This document shows positions 55,930 through 64,000 of a DNA stretch of 64,000 nt, one piece after another. The notes beneath the pieces were generated by a model. The model was not told where the DNA came from. It saw only the letters and a program-made list of their open reading frames with translations, and searched no databases. Position numbers and translations under genes: made by a program. Each line of letters opens with the position of its first letter. Positions within the stretch are counted from its first letter, which is position 1. The stretch comes from Ga0077527 sp945862135 (GTDB lineage: Bacteria > Pseudomonadota > Gammaproteobacteria > Burkholderiales > SG8-41), in assembly GCA_964203275.1 (NCBI GenBank), contig CAXNMF010000008.1, positions 1 through 64,000 on the forward strand, written 5' to 3'.

Positions 55930-58005
55930 ATGACACCGCAAAAACGTAATGTCCTGATGCCCACCGCGATCGCCGCAGCGCTGCTGGCCTGCTTCGGCAC
56001 CGCAGCAGCAAACGAAGACGCCGAGGTCGCTGCATTGACCAAGCCCCAGAGTTCGGTGAGTTTCGGACTCGGCTACATGAACGGCGAAGCTCGCCGCTTT
56101 GGCCAATACAACGGACTGAACGATACCGGTGCTTATGGCCTTCTCGATCTGGATCTGGTTTCCCGGGATGACAGCAATGGACGCTGGCTGCGTCTGAAGG
56201 GCCGCAATCTCGGTCTAGACACCCGGGAGCTGCGCTTTGAACACGAAATACAGGGCAACTGGGGCTATTACCTTGAGTTCAACCAGATTCCCCGTAATGA
56301 ACCCTACCAGGCCTTCACCGGTGTGGGCGGTATAGGCGGCAACACCCTGACCATACCTTCCACGGCCAGGCGCACCGGAACATTTGATCTGCAGACCCGG
56401 CGCGACCGAATCGGGATGGGTTTCAACAAGCATTTCTCCGACGCATGGAGCGCCAAAGTCGATTTTCGTAACGAAACCAAGGAAGGTGCACGACTTTGGG
56501 GGCGCGGTTCTACAGGCGGTGCCGGCCTTTTTGAATTTGCACCCGAGCCCATCGACTCCACGATCCGGTTACTGGATGCGACCTTGAGCTACACCGGCAA
56601 GAGCCTTCAAATGACCGGTGGTTATTACGGCTCGATGTACAACAATCAAAACAACGGACTGAATTTCATCGGCGGCGCCGGCGGGCTGTCGACGTTTAAC
56701 CCGATCGCCCTGCCCCCCGACAATCATTCACATCAACTGCATTTGTCCGGCAGCTATGCATTCACCCCGACGACCAACGGCAATTTCAAGGTCGCTTACG
56801 GCAAAGCTTTGCAGGATGACTCCTTTGTAACCGGGACCAATGTCCCCATGGCGCCCGGGATCGGCACCAACCTTCAGGGACGCATCGACACCACACTGGT
56901 ACAGATGGGACTTACCGCCCGACCAATCCCCAAACTGACCTTGCGCGGAACACTGCGCTACGACGATCGCGACGATAAAACTCCAATCCTGCGATACAAC
57001 ACCCTGGCGACAGGAACCTCTACTTTTGACGGATTCAACGAACCGCGTTCGATCCGAACCACCAGCGGAAAAGTCGAAGCGAGTTATGCGCTGCCGATGG
57101 CTTTCCGTGTGATCGGCGGCGTCGATTACGACGAAAAGAAACGCAACACGTCGGCGGTCCGGGTCGTCAACTTCCGCGAGAAAACCGAGGAAACAGCCTA
57201 CAAGGCTGAATTGCGGCGCTCAATGTCGGAAACCCTGACAGGTGCAATCGGTTATGTTTACAGCAACCGCGACGGATCCCCATTCCTGGTCACCACACTC
57301 AATAACGGCACTGTCGCCACTTCGGGCAACCGGGTTGCGCCGATTCACATCGCTGATCGCGAACGCAACCAGTTGCGGCTCACGCTGAACTGGCAACCCC
57401 TCGATGCCTTGTCGGCGCAGTTCCGTGCCGACGATTCGCGGGATGAATACAGTGCCATCCATCCTCTGGGCATCGGCCCCCGCAGCGGCAATGCGCGCAA
57501 CTACAGCCTCGATTTTTCCTACAGCTTCTCTGACCAATGGCAAGGCACTGCCTGGTTCTCCCGCAACGAGACGCAGCAGGAACAATCGCAGCATGTCGGC
57601 TCCGGCACAGCAGGGCTGGTGTGGGCAGCCCTGCTCAGAAATACCGGGGATGCCCTTGGACTGGGGCTGAAGGGCAAGCCATTCACCTGGCTGGAACTCG
57701 GCGCAGATCTGAGCCACTCGGACATCGTCGACACCTACGACCAGCAACGGCTTAATGCGGTCGCGCCGGCCACTGTAGTTGCAACACTCCCGGAAATCAC
57801 CAACCGCAACACCAGACTCCAGTTGTTTGCGAAATACGCCGTCCAGAAGAATTCGGATGTGCGCGTTGATTTCATCATTGACCGCTTCAGCACCAACGAT
57901 TGGACATGGACAACCTGGACCTATTCGGATGGCACCCGGATGCTGCAGGAACCGGTGCAGAAGGTTAATTTCCTCGGCGTCAGCTACCAGTATCGTTGGC
58001 AGTAG
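55930..58005 (+). CDS. mtrB: MtrB/PioB-family outer-membrane barrel
   Basis: A 691-residue barrel with signal peptide (cleavage near AAANE) and strands throughout. It follows the decaheme gene by 22 bases and matches the MtrB/PioB decaheme-associated family in size and order. The N-terminal CxxC seen in Shewanella MtrB is absent; the only Cys is in the signal. No extracellular MtrC/OmcA-type cytochrome follows, as in Mto and Pio clusters. Hence the more likely donor or acceptor is soluble or mineral iron contacting MtrA, but this is inferred. Confidence 0.9.
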   Translation: MTPQKRNVLMPTAIAAALLACFGTAAANEDAEVAALTKPQSSVSFGLGYMNGEARRFGQYNGLNDTGAYGLLDLDLVSRDDSNGRWLRLKGRNLGLDTRELRFEHEIQGNWGYYLEFNQIPRNEPYQAFTGVGGIGGNTLTIPSTARRTGTFDLQTRRDRIGMGFNKHFSDAWSAKVDFRNETKEGARLWGRGSTGGAGLFEFAPEPIDSTIRLLDATLSYTGKSLQMTGGYYGSMYNNQNNGLNFIGGAGGLSTFNPIALPPDNHSHQLHLSGSYAFTPTTNGNFKVAYGKALQDDSFVTGTNVPMAPGIGTNLQGRIDTTLVQMGLTARPIPKLTLRGTLRYDDRDDKTPILRYNTLATGTSTFDGFNEPRSIRTTSGKVEASYALPMAFRVIGGVDYDEKKRNTSAVRVVNFREKTEETAYKAELRRSMSETLTGAIGYVYSNRDGSPFLVTTLNNGTVATSGNRVAPIHIADRERNQLRLTLNWQPLDALSAQFRADDSRDEYSAIHPLGIGPRSGNARNYSLDFSYSFSDQWQGTAWFSRNETQQEQSQHVGSGTAGLVWAALLRNTGDALGLGLKGKPFTWLELGADLSHSDIVDTYDQQRLNAVAPATVVATLPEITNRNTRLQLFAKYAVQKNSDVRVDFIIDRFSTNDWTWTTWTYSDGTRMLQEPVQKVNFLGVSYQYRWQ

Positions 58006-58031
58006 CGCGATAACGGCGTATTACAAAATCT

Positions 58032-58057
58032 CGGCCCGCTTTGCGGGCCGTTTTTTT
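58032..58057 (+). terminator. Rho-independent terminator after mtrB
   Basis: A perfect 8-bp stem CGGCCCGC / GCGGGCCG with a 3-base loop is followed by seven T. It closes the cytochrome cluster 26 bases after the mtrB stop. The remaining gap to 58247 is AT-rich and holds no feature I recognise. Confidence 0.93.
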
Positions 58058-58247
58058 GGGTTTCGTCAGCGGTCGAGAACACCTGTGAATATCCGGAATC
58101 AGCACGCATCGAACTCGTCGAAAATATTAAATAATTCAATATATTCAACAACTTAATATTATTTTGCTCAGCAGTTGAATTTAAAACTGAATACACAGGG
58201 AATTCCGGGGTGTATCTGGACTAGCGGCACACTTCTTGAAGCTGGAG

Positions 58248-58991
58248 TCAGCGCAGCAGCTCGGCCAATCCAGGGGCAACCCGGCAGAAGAGGCTGTCCT
58301 GCTGCTGCGCGGCCGGCTGAAGGACGTGCAGCATGCCGTAAATACCGATCGCAGCAATAATTCCGCTGGCCAGATAACGCACCCATGCCACCTGCATCCA
58401 GTGCCGTGTGCGTCCAACAGCAGCGCCAATCGCCAGCAGGTTCGGGAGTGTGCCCAGTCCAAACGCAGCCAGAATCAGGGCACCCTCTCCAGCGCTGCCT
58501 GAAGCCAGCGCCATCAGCAACACCGCATAGACCATGCCACAAGGCAGCCAGCCCCAGATCGCACCAAGACCCAATGCCTGCCAAGGCGACGTTACCGGCA
58601 GAAAACGGCTCGACAATGGCTGCACCTGGCGCCACAGCAAACTGCCGGCGGCTTCGATCCCTCGTGTCACGGGTCGCACCCCGGCAACATTCAAGGCGAC
58701 CACAAGCAGAGTCGCCCCCATCAGGAACATCATCACATGCTGGGCCAGTACGCCGCCGCGCAATGCGATGCCCGCCTGCCCTGCCGCACCGGCGAGTGCG
58801 CCGGCAAAGACATAACTTGCAATACGGCCCGCGTTGTATGCGAGTGGGTAGATGCCGCGGCGAGTCTTGCCATCCGGCCCCGGCGCACAGGTCATGCCGA
58901 CAATGCCGCCGCACATCGCCGCACAATGAACACCACCCAGAAGGCCGGCCGTGAGGGCAGTTAGCACCATCGTCTGCAGCCAGCCGTTCAA
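58248..58991 (-). CDS. TauE/SafE (UreH-like) membrane protein
   Basis: A 247-residue protein with six or so helices and an HC..MCGG motif near the start (GGVHCAAMCGGIVGM, about residues 19-33). This is the sulfite exporter TauE/SafE/UreH-type group commonly found by cbb3 oxidase genes and thought to handle copper or another metal. It lies 9 bases after hemN on the same strand. The substrate cannot be determined. Confidence 0.82.
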   Translation of the reverse strand: MNGWLQTMVLTALTAGLLGGVHCAAMCGGIVGMTCAPGPDGKTRRGIYPLAYNAGRIASYVFAGALAGAAGQAGIALRGGVLAQHVMMFLMGATLLVVALNVAGVRPVTRGIEAAGSLLWRQVQPLSSRFLPVTSPWQALGLGAIWGWLPCGMVYAVLLMALASGSAGEGALILAAFGLGTLPNLLAIGAAVGRTRHWMQVAWVRYLASGIIAAIGIYGMLHVLQPAAQQQDSLFCRVAPGLAELLR

Positions 58992-59000
58992 GAAGAACTC

Positions 59001-60410
59001 CTAGATAACCCGCGAATAGCGCATGGTCTCACGCTCGCGCCGGAGATACTTGTCAAATACCATGCAGACATTCCGAATCAGCATACGACCACGCGGGGTG
59101 ACACTGATCCATTCGTCATCAAGTTGTACCAAACCGTCAGTGACCATCCGCCGCAGGTCAGTTAACTCGTCCTGGAAGTAACGCTCGAAGTCGATCAGGT
59201 AGGCGATTTCAATGGAACGCTTTGACAGCTTGAACTGACAGGACAGAGACTGGATGACTGCGCGACGCAGCAGATCATCCGCTGAGAGCTCCAGACCCCG
59301 AGCCACCGGCAGCATATTGCGGTCGAGGGCATCGTAATAGGTTTCAAGATGCCGGTGATTCTGACTGTAGGTCGGACCGATGGCGCCTATGGCCGAAACT
59401 CCCAGACCGACCAGGTCACAATCAGCATGGGTGGAGTACCCCTGAAAATTGCGGTGCAGATGCCCGTGGCGCTGGGCAATTGCGAGGGAGTCGTCAGGCT
59501 TGGCAAAATGATCCATGCCGATATAAACGTATCCAGCCTCGCCCAGACGCCGGGCGGCAAGCCCCAGCAATTTCAGTTTCACATCCGGGGTCGGCAATTC
59601 AGCATCTGCGATACGCCGCTGCGGCTTGAAACGCGTCGGCAGGTGGGCATAGTTGTAGATGGCGATACGATCCGGCGATGCGGAAATTACCCGCCCCAAG
59701 GTGCGGTTGAAGCTGAGCAGGGTTTGCTTCGGCAGGCCGTAGATCAGGTCGACATTGATTGAATCGAAGCCCGAAGTGCGGGCTGCATCCATCACCGCAA
59801 GCGTCTGCTCTTCGCTCTGGATTCGATTGACTGCTTTTTGCACGTCAACATCAAAATCCTGTACACCCAGACTGACGCGGTTGAATCCCATGTCACGCAG
59901 AACCTGCATCTCGGAGGGCTCAATGCTGCGTGGATCCAGCTCAATCGAATATTCGCCGTCCCGGGACATATGGAAGTGGCGCTTGAGGTGTCCGCACAAT
60001 TCCGACAGCTGCTCCATCGTGAAGAAAGTCGGTGTGCCGCCACCCCAGTGCATCTGTTCGACTATACGCTCGTCCTTGAACAACGGCCCCTGCATGTCGA
60101 TTTCGCGGAAAAGGTATTGCAGGTACTTTTCACCCTTGCTGCGATCTTTGGTGACAACCTTGTTGCAGGCGCAGTAAAAACAGACCGTGCTGCAGAATGG
60201 CAAATGGATGTAAATCGACAGTGCGCGACGAATACCGCCGATATTCCGCCGTGCAGTCCATGACCGGTATGTTTCAGCATCGAACGCTTCCACAAAACGG
60301 TCAGCCGTCGGATAGGACGTATAGCGTGGACCATTACGATCCATGCGCCGGATCAAGTCCAGATCAACCTCAATCGGCAGCGCAGCAGGGGCAATCATCG
60401 AGCTGTTCAT
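59001..60410 (-). CDS. hemN: oxygen-independent coproporphyrinogen III oxidase
   Basis: A 469-residue radical-SAM enzyme. The cluster site reads CSTVCFYCACNK (CxxxCxxC with a further Cys, about residues 66-77), followed by WGGGTPTFF for SAM. It converts coproporphyrinogen III to protoporphyrinogen IX without oxygen. The ATG at 60410 starts MNSSMIAPAALP; the codons upstream are not conserved. An FNR-type box at 60467 lies 57 bases before the start, with a -10-like ACAATA (60438-60443) placing the box near -41.5. Confidence 0.96.
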   Translation of the reverse strand: MNSSMIAPAALPIEVDLDLIRRMDRNGPRYTSYPTADRFVEAFDAETYRSWTARRNIGGIRRALSIYIHLPFCSTVCFYCACNKVVTKDRSKGEKYLQYLFREIDMQGPLFKDERIVEQMHWGGGTPTFFTMEQLSELCGHLKRHFHMSRDGEYSIELDPRSIEPSEMQVLRDMGFNRVSLGVQDFDVDVQKAVNRIQSEEQTLAVMDAARTSGFDSINVDLIYGLPKQTLLSFNRTLGRVISASPDRIAIYNYAHLPTRFKPQRRIADAELPTPDVKLKLLGLAARRLGEAGYVYIGMDHFAKPDDSLAIAQRHGHLHRNFQGYSTHADCDLVGLGVSAIGAIGPTYSQNHRHLETYYDALDRNMLPVARGLELSADDLLRRAVIQSLSCQFKLSKRSIEIAYLIDFERYFQDELTDLRRMVTDGLVQLDDEWISVTPRGRMLIRNVCMVFDKYLRRERETMRYSRVI

Positions 60411-60466
60411 ATGTAATATTGACCACAGTTTGGCCGCTATTGTGACCATCGACGGCTCCCGGGAGT

Positions 60467-60480
60467 TTGACGCAGATCAA
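60467..60480. promoter_or_regulatory. FNR-type box between hemN and fnr
   Basis: TTGACGCAGATCAA, one base from the TTGAT-N4-ATCAA consensus, lies in the divergent gap between hemN and fnr. On the hemN side a -10-like element gives class II spacing; on the fnr side I find no good -10. It suits anaerobic induction of hemN and perhaps FNR autoregulation. Confidence 0.75.
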
Positions 60481-60541
60481 AACGAGGGTAAGATGCAGCA
60501 CTTCATTCAATTTTCCTGATACTCCGACTCCGGACACCGAC

Positions 60542-61285
60542 ATGGCCACCACATTGCGCATCGTCGAGGTCGACAAACTCAAAACGGCCTGCTCCACCTG
60601 CAGCCTGCAGGAGCTTTGCCTGCCTGCCGGCCTGTCTGCGGGCGAACTCAAGTCCGTCGACGAACTCATTGATCGCCGTCGTCCCGTCAAGCGCGGCGAT
60701 TATCTGTTCCGCTCCGGCGCATCCCTGCATTCGCTCTATGCCATCCGGTCCGGTTTCATGAAAAGCTGCGTGCTGCACGAAGACGGTCGCGAGCAGGTTG
60801 CCGGATTTCACATGATGGGCGACCTGATGGGGCTCGACGCCATTGGAACCAATCAGCATTTGTGCGATGCAGTCGCACTGGAAGACAGCGAAGTCTGTGA
60901 AATTCCGCTGAAGGATCTTGAGGACATGTCCCGCTCGATTCCTTCGCTGCAACAGCACTTTCACCGCATCATGAGCCGGGAGATCGCCCGCGATTACGGC
61001 GTGATGCTGTTATTGGGCAGCATGCGAGCCGAGGAACGACTGGCAGCCTTTCTACTGAATCTGTCCCAGCGCTTTGCCGCCCGCGGCTACTCCCAGACGG
61101 AGTTTCACCTGCGCATGACCCGCGAGGAAATCGGCAGCTATCTGGGCCTGAAGCTGGAAACCGTCAGCCGCACCCTGTCGCATTTTCAGGCACAAGGCCT
61201 GATTGCAGTACAGAACAAACATCTGCGCATTCTGAATATGGATAGTCTGCGGGAACTGGTCAGCCACCACGGCTGCCGTTCCTGA
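60542..61285 (+). CDS. fnr: oxygen-sensing regulator FNR
   Basis: A 247-residue regulator with the FNR oxygen-sensing ligands: ACSTCSLQELC (three cysteines with C-x2-C-x5-C spacing) plus the later Cys in EDSEVCEIP. The 4Fe-4S cluster makes it active without oxygen. The recognition helix reads EEIGSYLGLKLETVSRTLSHF, with the E--SR contact pattern that binds TTGAT. Thus FNR is a candidate for the boxes noted in this window. I chose the ATG at 60542 for its position relative to the Cys motif. Confidence 0.95.
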   Translation: MATTLRIVEVDKLKTACSTCSLQELCLPAGLSAGELKSVDELIDRRRPVKRGDYLFRSGASLHSLYAIRSGFMKSCVLHEDGREQVAGFHMMGDLMGLDAIGTNQHLCDAVALEDSEVCEIPLKDLEDMSRSIPSLQQHFHRIMSREIARDYGVMLLLGSMRAEERLAAFLLNLSQRFAARGYSQTEFHLRMTREEIGSYLGLKLETVSRTLSHFQAQGLIAVQNKHLRILNMDSLRELVSHHGCRS

Positions 61286-61300
61286 AACATCCCTGCGGGT

Positions 61301-61540
61301 TCAATCCCTGCGGTTCACGTCTCCTGCCGAGCGCTGCAGGAAGCAGGTGAAGGCGCTGGACGCTGCGGCGACAGCCCAGAACATGAAGAACCCCACCGAA
61401 TAGACCGCGGTTGCCGACCAGCGAACTGGCTCCCCAAGCAGATAAAGTTCCTGGGGGTCGATCAGCGTAAAGAACACGCCTTCAGCGATGCCGCCAACGA
61501 TAAACGACGGCCACAATATCCAAATCAGGCGCTTGCCCAT
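61301..61540 (-). CDS. small two-helix membrane protein, unknown function
   Basis: A 79-residue protein with two predicted helices (about residues 5-27 and 43-68), convergent with fnr. It recurs, in my recollection, near ccoG-fixH genes in betaproteobacteria without an assigned role. No catalytic motif is visible. The start (MGKRLIWILWPSFI) is directly at the first helix. Confidence 0.6.
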   Translation of the reverse strand: MGKRLIWILWPSFIVGGIAEGVFFTLIDPQELYLLGEPVRWSATAVYSVGFFMFWAVAAASSAFTCFLQRSAGDVNRRD

Positions 61541-61578
61541 TCAATCCTTCCTCCTTGTGGTACCGGCTGCGCCTCTCT

Positions 61579-61722
61579 TCAGGCGCGAGGCTGGCCGTTT
61601 TCTTCTTCGGTCATTTTACGGCGCACAAAATAATAAAGGTATGCGCCAATCACAACGACCACCAGAATGGTGATCAGGCTGAACAGTCCCACATCCGAAC
61701 CAAACAGAAGTTTCCAGGCCAT
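61579..61722 (-). CDS. DUF3149-like small membrane protein
   Basis: A 47-residue protein read from ATG at 61722 (MAWKLLFGSDVGLFSLITIL) to TGA at 61579-61581. It has one membrane helix (about residues 14-33) and a charged tail (RRKMTEEENG). It resembles DUF3149, a short protein often encoded with cbb3 oxidase assembly genes. The 10-base gap to fixH and the same strand suggest one operon. Confidence 0.72.
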   Translation of the reverse strand: MAWKLLFGSDVGLFSLITILVVVVIGAYLYYFVRRKMTEEENGQPRA

Positions 61723-61732
61723 CGCGTTTCTC

Positions 61733-62245
61733 CTATTTTGAACTTGCGGGAGACAGATTCACTGTCCCTTGATATGGCGCAACCATGGCGCCATCCAATC
61801 GCCAGGTTGACTGCTGATCCTGCAGGATCAGCATCCAGCGTCCTTGCGTCAGTGCAGGCCCCACCCCTTCGTAACTGCCCGGCGCAGTCTGGCGCAACAT
61901 CACCAAACCATCACGGCCAGCGCGTGTCGGATGCACAATCTGCATCTGCAGTGTGGCCGGTAACGCTGCACCCGGCCCGGCGTCAAGCCGCACACTGATA
62001 CGGCGGCCATCCTCAGCGAACTGCGCGCCGGCACGAAATCCTTGTTGTGCCGCCATGGATTCGCGTTTCAGAGTCTGATTGATGGCCAAGCCCTGTTTGT
62101 AATAATCGTCGGCGACCAGCCCGTCGCTGCTGGCGACTGCAATCCACAGCGTCGCAAATCCGGCGACCACCACCGCAGCAGGCCCTGCCATCAGCAACCA
62201 GGGCCAGGGTTCGCGGTACCACGGTAACGTATCAGTCTGCGTCAT
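61733..62245 (-). CDS. fixH: FixH-family cbb3 oxidase assembly protein
   Basis: A 170-residue membrane protein with an N-terminal helix (about residues 18-40, preceded by YREPWPW) and a periplasmic domain, matching FixH. It is needed in the family for cbb3 oxidase assembly, perhaps with the copper transporter CcoI. The ATG at 62245 is the conserved start; the frame is open upstream into ccoG. It follows ccoG by 16 bases. Confidence 0.85.
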   Translation of the reverse strand: MTQTDTLPWYREPWPWLLMAGPAAVVVAGFATLWIAVASSDGLVADDYYKQGLAINQTLKRESMAAQQGFRAGAQFAEDGRRISVRLDAGPGAALPATLQMQIVHPTRAGRDGLVMLRQTAPGSYEGVGPALTQGRWMLILQDQQSTWRLDGAMVAPYQGTVNLSPASSK

Positions 62246-62261
62246 TCGCACGGCACACTCC

Positions 62262-63683
62262 TTAACGGACAAAGAATCGCGATTTTTCATCCGCGCGGAC
62301 ATTCGCACGATCAATATCGACGATATGGAAAACAATGGCATGGGACCCGGCTTCGAGCCCGGTCGGATCCAGTTTCACCGAAACCGGAAACGTCTGGGTT
62401 GTGGCCGGCGGAACCTCAATTGGCTGACGCACTATCACCTGCATGCCATTCAAACCGCTGACTGTCACGCTATACCGGCGTGGCGCCTCGTCAGTGTTGA
62501 TGAACTGCAGCCGGTATACGTTCTCGATCAGGCCGCCGCCACCATCCCTCACCATCGCGCCACGGTCACGGATGACATCCACTTTGAGGGGACTGCGCAA
62601 CAGCAGCCCACTGAAAAACGCGATGACAATCAGCACCAGCAGTCCGGTGTAGATCAGCACACGGGGCCGGACAACATGGCGCTTTATTTCCGTGTCTGCG
62701 TATTTACCCTTGACCGCATTTTCAGTGGAATAACGGATGAGTCCACGTGCGTATCCCATCTTGTCCATGACCTGATCGCAGCCGTCGATACAGGCGGCAC
62801 AACCGATACATTCGTACTGCAGACCTTTACGGATGTCGATGCCTGTCGGGCAGACCTGCACGCAGATGTTGCAATCCACACAATCGCCCAGCCCCATCGC
62901 CTTGGGATCAGCCTTGCGGCCACGCGCGCCGCGCGGGTCGCCGCGTTTGGCGTCGTAGGTGATGATCAGGGTATCCGGATCAAACATCACGCTCTGGAAA
63001 CGGGCGTAGGGGCACATGTATTTGCACACCTGCTCGCGCATCCAACCGGCATTGCCATAGGTGGCAAATCCGTAGAAGAAAATCCAGAAGGTTTCCCAGG
63101 GACCGAGCGCCCAGGGGGAGAACGAGGCCGCTAACGTCTTGATCGGCGTGAAGTAACCGACAAATGTGAATCCGGTCCACAACGCAACGGCAATCCACAC
63201 GCCATGCTTCAACAACTTCAAGCCTAACTTTCGCGCACCAAAATCAGACTGGTCGAGGCGCATGCGCTGGACGCGGTCGCCTTCGATCTTGCGCTCGATC
63301 CACATGAACATTTCGGTGTATACCGTCTGCGGGCAGGCATAACCACACCACAAACGTCCGGCGACTGCAGTGAACAGGAACAGTGAGTACGCCGAAATGA
63401 TCAGCAGCGCCGTCAGGAAAATGAAATCCTGGGGCCAGAACACCAAGCCGAAGATGTAGAACTTGCGCGAAACGAGATCGAACAGGACAGCCTGGCGGTC
63501 GTTCCAGGTCAGCCACGGAGAGCAATAAAAAACCAGCTGGGTAATGATGACCAGCGCAATCCGCCAGCGGGCGAAGATTCCGCTGACTGCGCGCGCATAG
63601 ATCTTCTTGCGGACCTCGTATAAAGAGGTCTCCAGCTCGTCCGCAGCCGGCGCCGGCTCGGCTATGCGGTCCGGCGCCCGCAT
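62262..63683 (-). CDS. ccoG: cytochrome c oxidase accessory protein CcoG (FixG)
   Basis: A 473-residue membrane protein with five or so helices and two ferredoxin-like sites: CVDCNICVQVCPTGIDIR and CIGCAACIDGCDQ. A C-terminal periplasmic domain follows the last helix. CcoG reduces Cu(II) in the family and is required for cbb3 oxidase maturation. It lies 1 base after the ccoP stop, in standard order. Confidence 0.95.
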   Translation of the reverse strand: MRAPDRIAEPAPAADELETSLYEVRKKIYARAVSGIFARWRIALVIITQLVFYCSPWLTWNDRQAVLFDLVSRKFYIFGLVFWPQDFIFLTALLIISAYSLFLFTAVAGRLWCGYACPQTVYTEMFMWIERKIEGDRVQRMRLDQSDFGARKLGLKLLKHGVWIAVALWTGFTFVGYFTPIKTLAASFSPWALGPWETFWIFFYGFATYGNAGWMREQVCKYMCPYARFQSVMFDPDTLIITYDAKRGDPRGARGRKADPKAMGLGDCVDCNICVQVCPTGIDIRKGLQYECIGCAACIDGCDQVMDKMGYARGLIRYSTENAVKGKYADTEIKRHVVRPRVLIYTGLLVLIVIAFFSGLLLRSPLKVDVIRDRGAMVRDGGGGLIENVYRLQFINTDEAPRRYSVTVSGLNGMQVIVRQPIEVPPATTQTFPVSVKLDPTGLEAGSHAIVFHIVDIDRANVRADEKSRFFVR

Positions 63684-63684
63684 T

Positions 63685-64000
63685 TTATTTCGCCGCCTGA
63701 CTGGACAGACCCAGCACGTAGGCGGACAACAGATGGATCTTGCCCTCGTCCAGGAAGTCCTTGTGCGCCGGCATCTGGTTCATCCGGCCCTTGACGATGG
63801 TTTCGGAAATGACAGCCTCGGTACCGCCATGCAGCCAGATGTCGTCCGTCAGGTTGGGGGCGCCAATCTGCTGATTGCCCTTCCCATCGGGTCCGTGGCA
63901 GGCCGCACAGGTGGCAGCGAACTTGGGCTTGCCGCGCTGTGCCCGCAGGCTGTCATGAGTACGCCCGGAAAGAGACAGTACGAAATGTGCAACATCACGC
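63685..64000 (-). CDS. ccoP: cytochrome cbb3 oxidase subunit III, C-terminal part
   Basis: The C-terminal about 104 residues of CcoP, running out of the window at its N-terminal side. It carries the second heme c motif CAACHG followed by PDGKGNQQIGAPNLTDD and a Met ligand in MNQMPAH. CcoP passes electrons from periplasmic cytochromes to the copper-heme centre of the oxidase. Stop TAA at 63685-63687. Confidence 0.93.
   Translation of the reverse strand, partial: RDVAHFVLSLSGRTHDSLRAQRGKPKFAATCAACHGPDGKGNQQIGAPNLTDDIWLHGGTEAVISETIVKGRMNQMPAHKDFLDEGKIHLLSAYVLGLSSQAAK

Noticed and set aside
58058..58247. A gene in the AT-rich gap after the mtrB terminator
   Set aside because: The frames are short, lack ribosome sites and show no recognisable similarity.

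Overview
The window looks like the chromosome of a facultatively anaerobic betaproteobacterium. The main reasons are gene order and family content: tpiA-secG-tRNA-Leu-nuoA-N followed by a DUF2818 gene and a NudF-type Nudix gene, two Bug/TctC solute receptors, and FNR beside hemN and the cbb3 oxidase genes (ccoG, fixH, ccoP). The DNA is GC-rich and densely packed. The longest stretch without a gene is about 265 bases. I see no insertion sequence, phage gene, CRISPR array or replication origin.

Layout. Bases 1-1809 hold the end of a PAS-GGDEF-EAL signalling protein with degenerate catalytic motifs. Bases 1856-17225 (minus strand) hold a Nudix hydrolase, DUF2818 and the complete complex I operon nuoA-N. 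Upstream of nuoA are tRNA-Leu(GAG), secG and tpiA. Bases 18777-30491 are mostly metabolic or accessory: a methyltransferase, two Bug receptors, homospermidine synthase, a sulfoacetaldehyde dehydrogenase/acyl-CoA ligase pair resembling sauS/sauT, a toxin-antitoxin-like pair, an AT-rich EEP-family gene and an OmpR/EnvZ-type two-component system. Bases 30751-36668 hold two Met/Gly-rich secreted proteins, one fused to a methyltransferase domain, and a four-gene export operon (ABC ATPase, permease, LolA-like protein, beta-barrel). Bases 36686-38976 encode a CIO-type cytochrome bd oxidase.

Bases 39061-49419 form a metal-stress island. A divergent CsoR/RcnR-family repressor with two well-matched palindromic operators faces a DUF2892-trxC-adaptor-RND operon. 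On the other side lie a TolC-like lipoprotein, a Tat multicopper oxidase, a cupredoxin, a DUF411/CopG-type protein and CusF. The DUF411 gene carries an in-frame TGA exactly at the first cysteine of its CGCC motif, with a hairpin just downstream, so a selenocysteine reading is possible. Next come an AMP/thymidine phosphorylase-like gene and a PRPP synthetase-like gene.

Bases 52792-58005 hold a Crp/Fnr regulator divergent from an MtrAB-type extracellular electron conduit: a methionine-free monoheme cytochrome, a tetraheme NapC/CymA, a decaheme MtrA/MtoA and an MtrB/PioB barrel. A perfect FNR-type box sits at -41.5 of a good extended -10 for this cluster. The right end (58248-64000) holds a TauE/SafE-family protein, hemN, fnr and the ccoG-fixH-ccoP accessory region, with another FNR box between hemN and fnr.

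The genes suggest an organism that switches among complex I-driven aerobic respiration, high-affinity oxidases and an FNR-controlled multiheme electron conduit, with strong copper and thiol stress defence. Five otherwise well-conserved genes (nuoN, nuoL, the acyl-CoA ligase, the multicopper oxidase and the phosphorylase) are broken only by single-base indels, mostly in short homopolymers. I read these mainly as sequencing errors, not pseudogenes.
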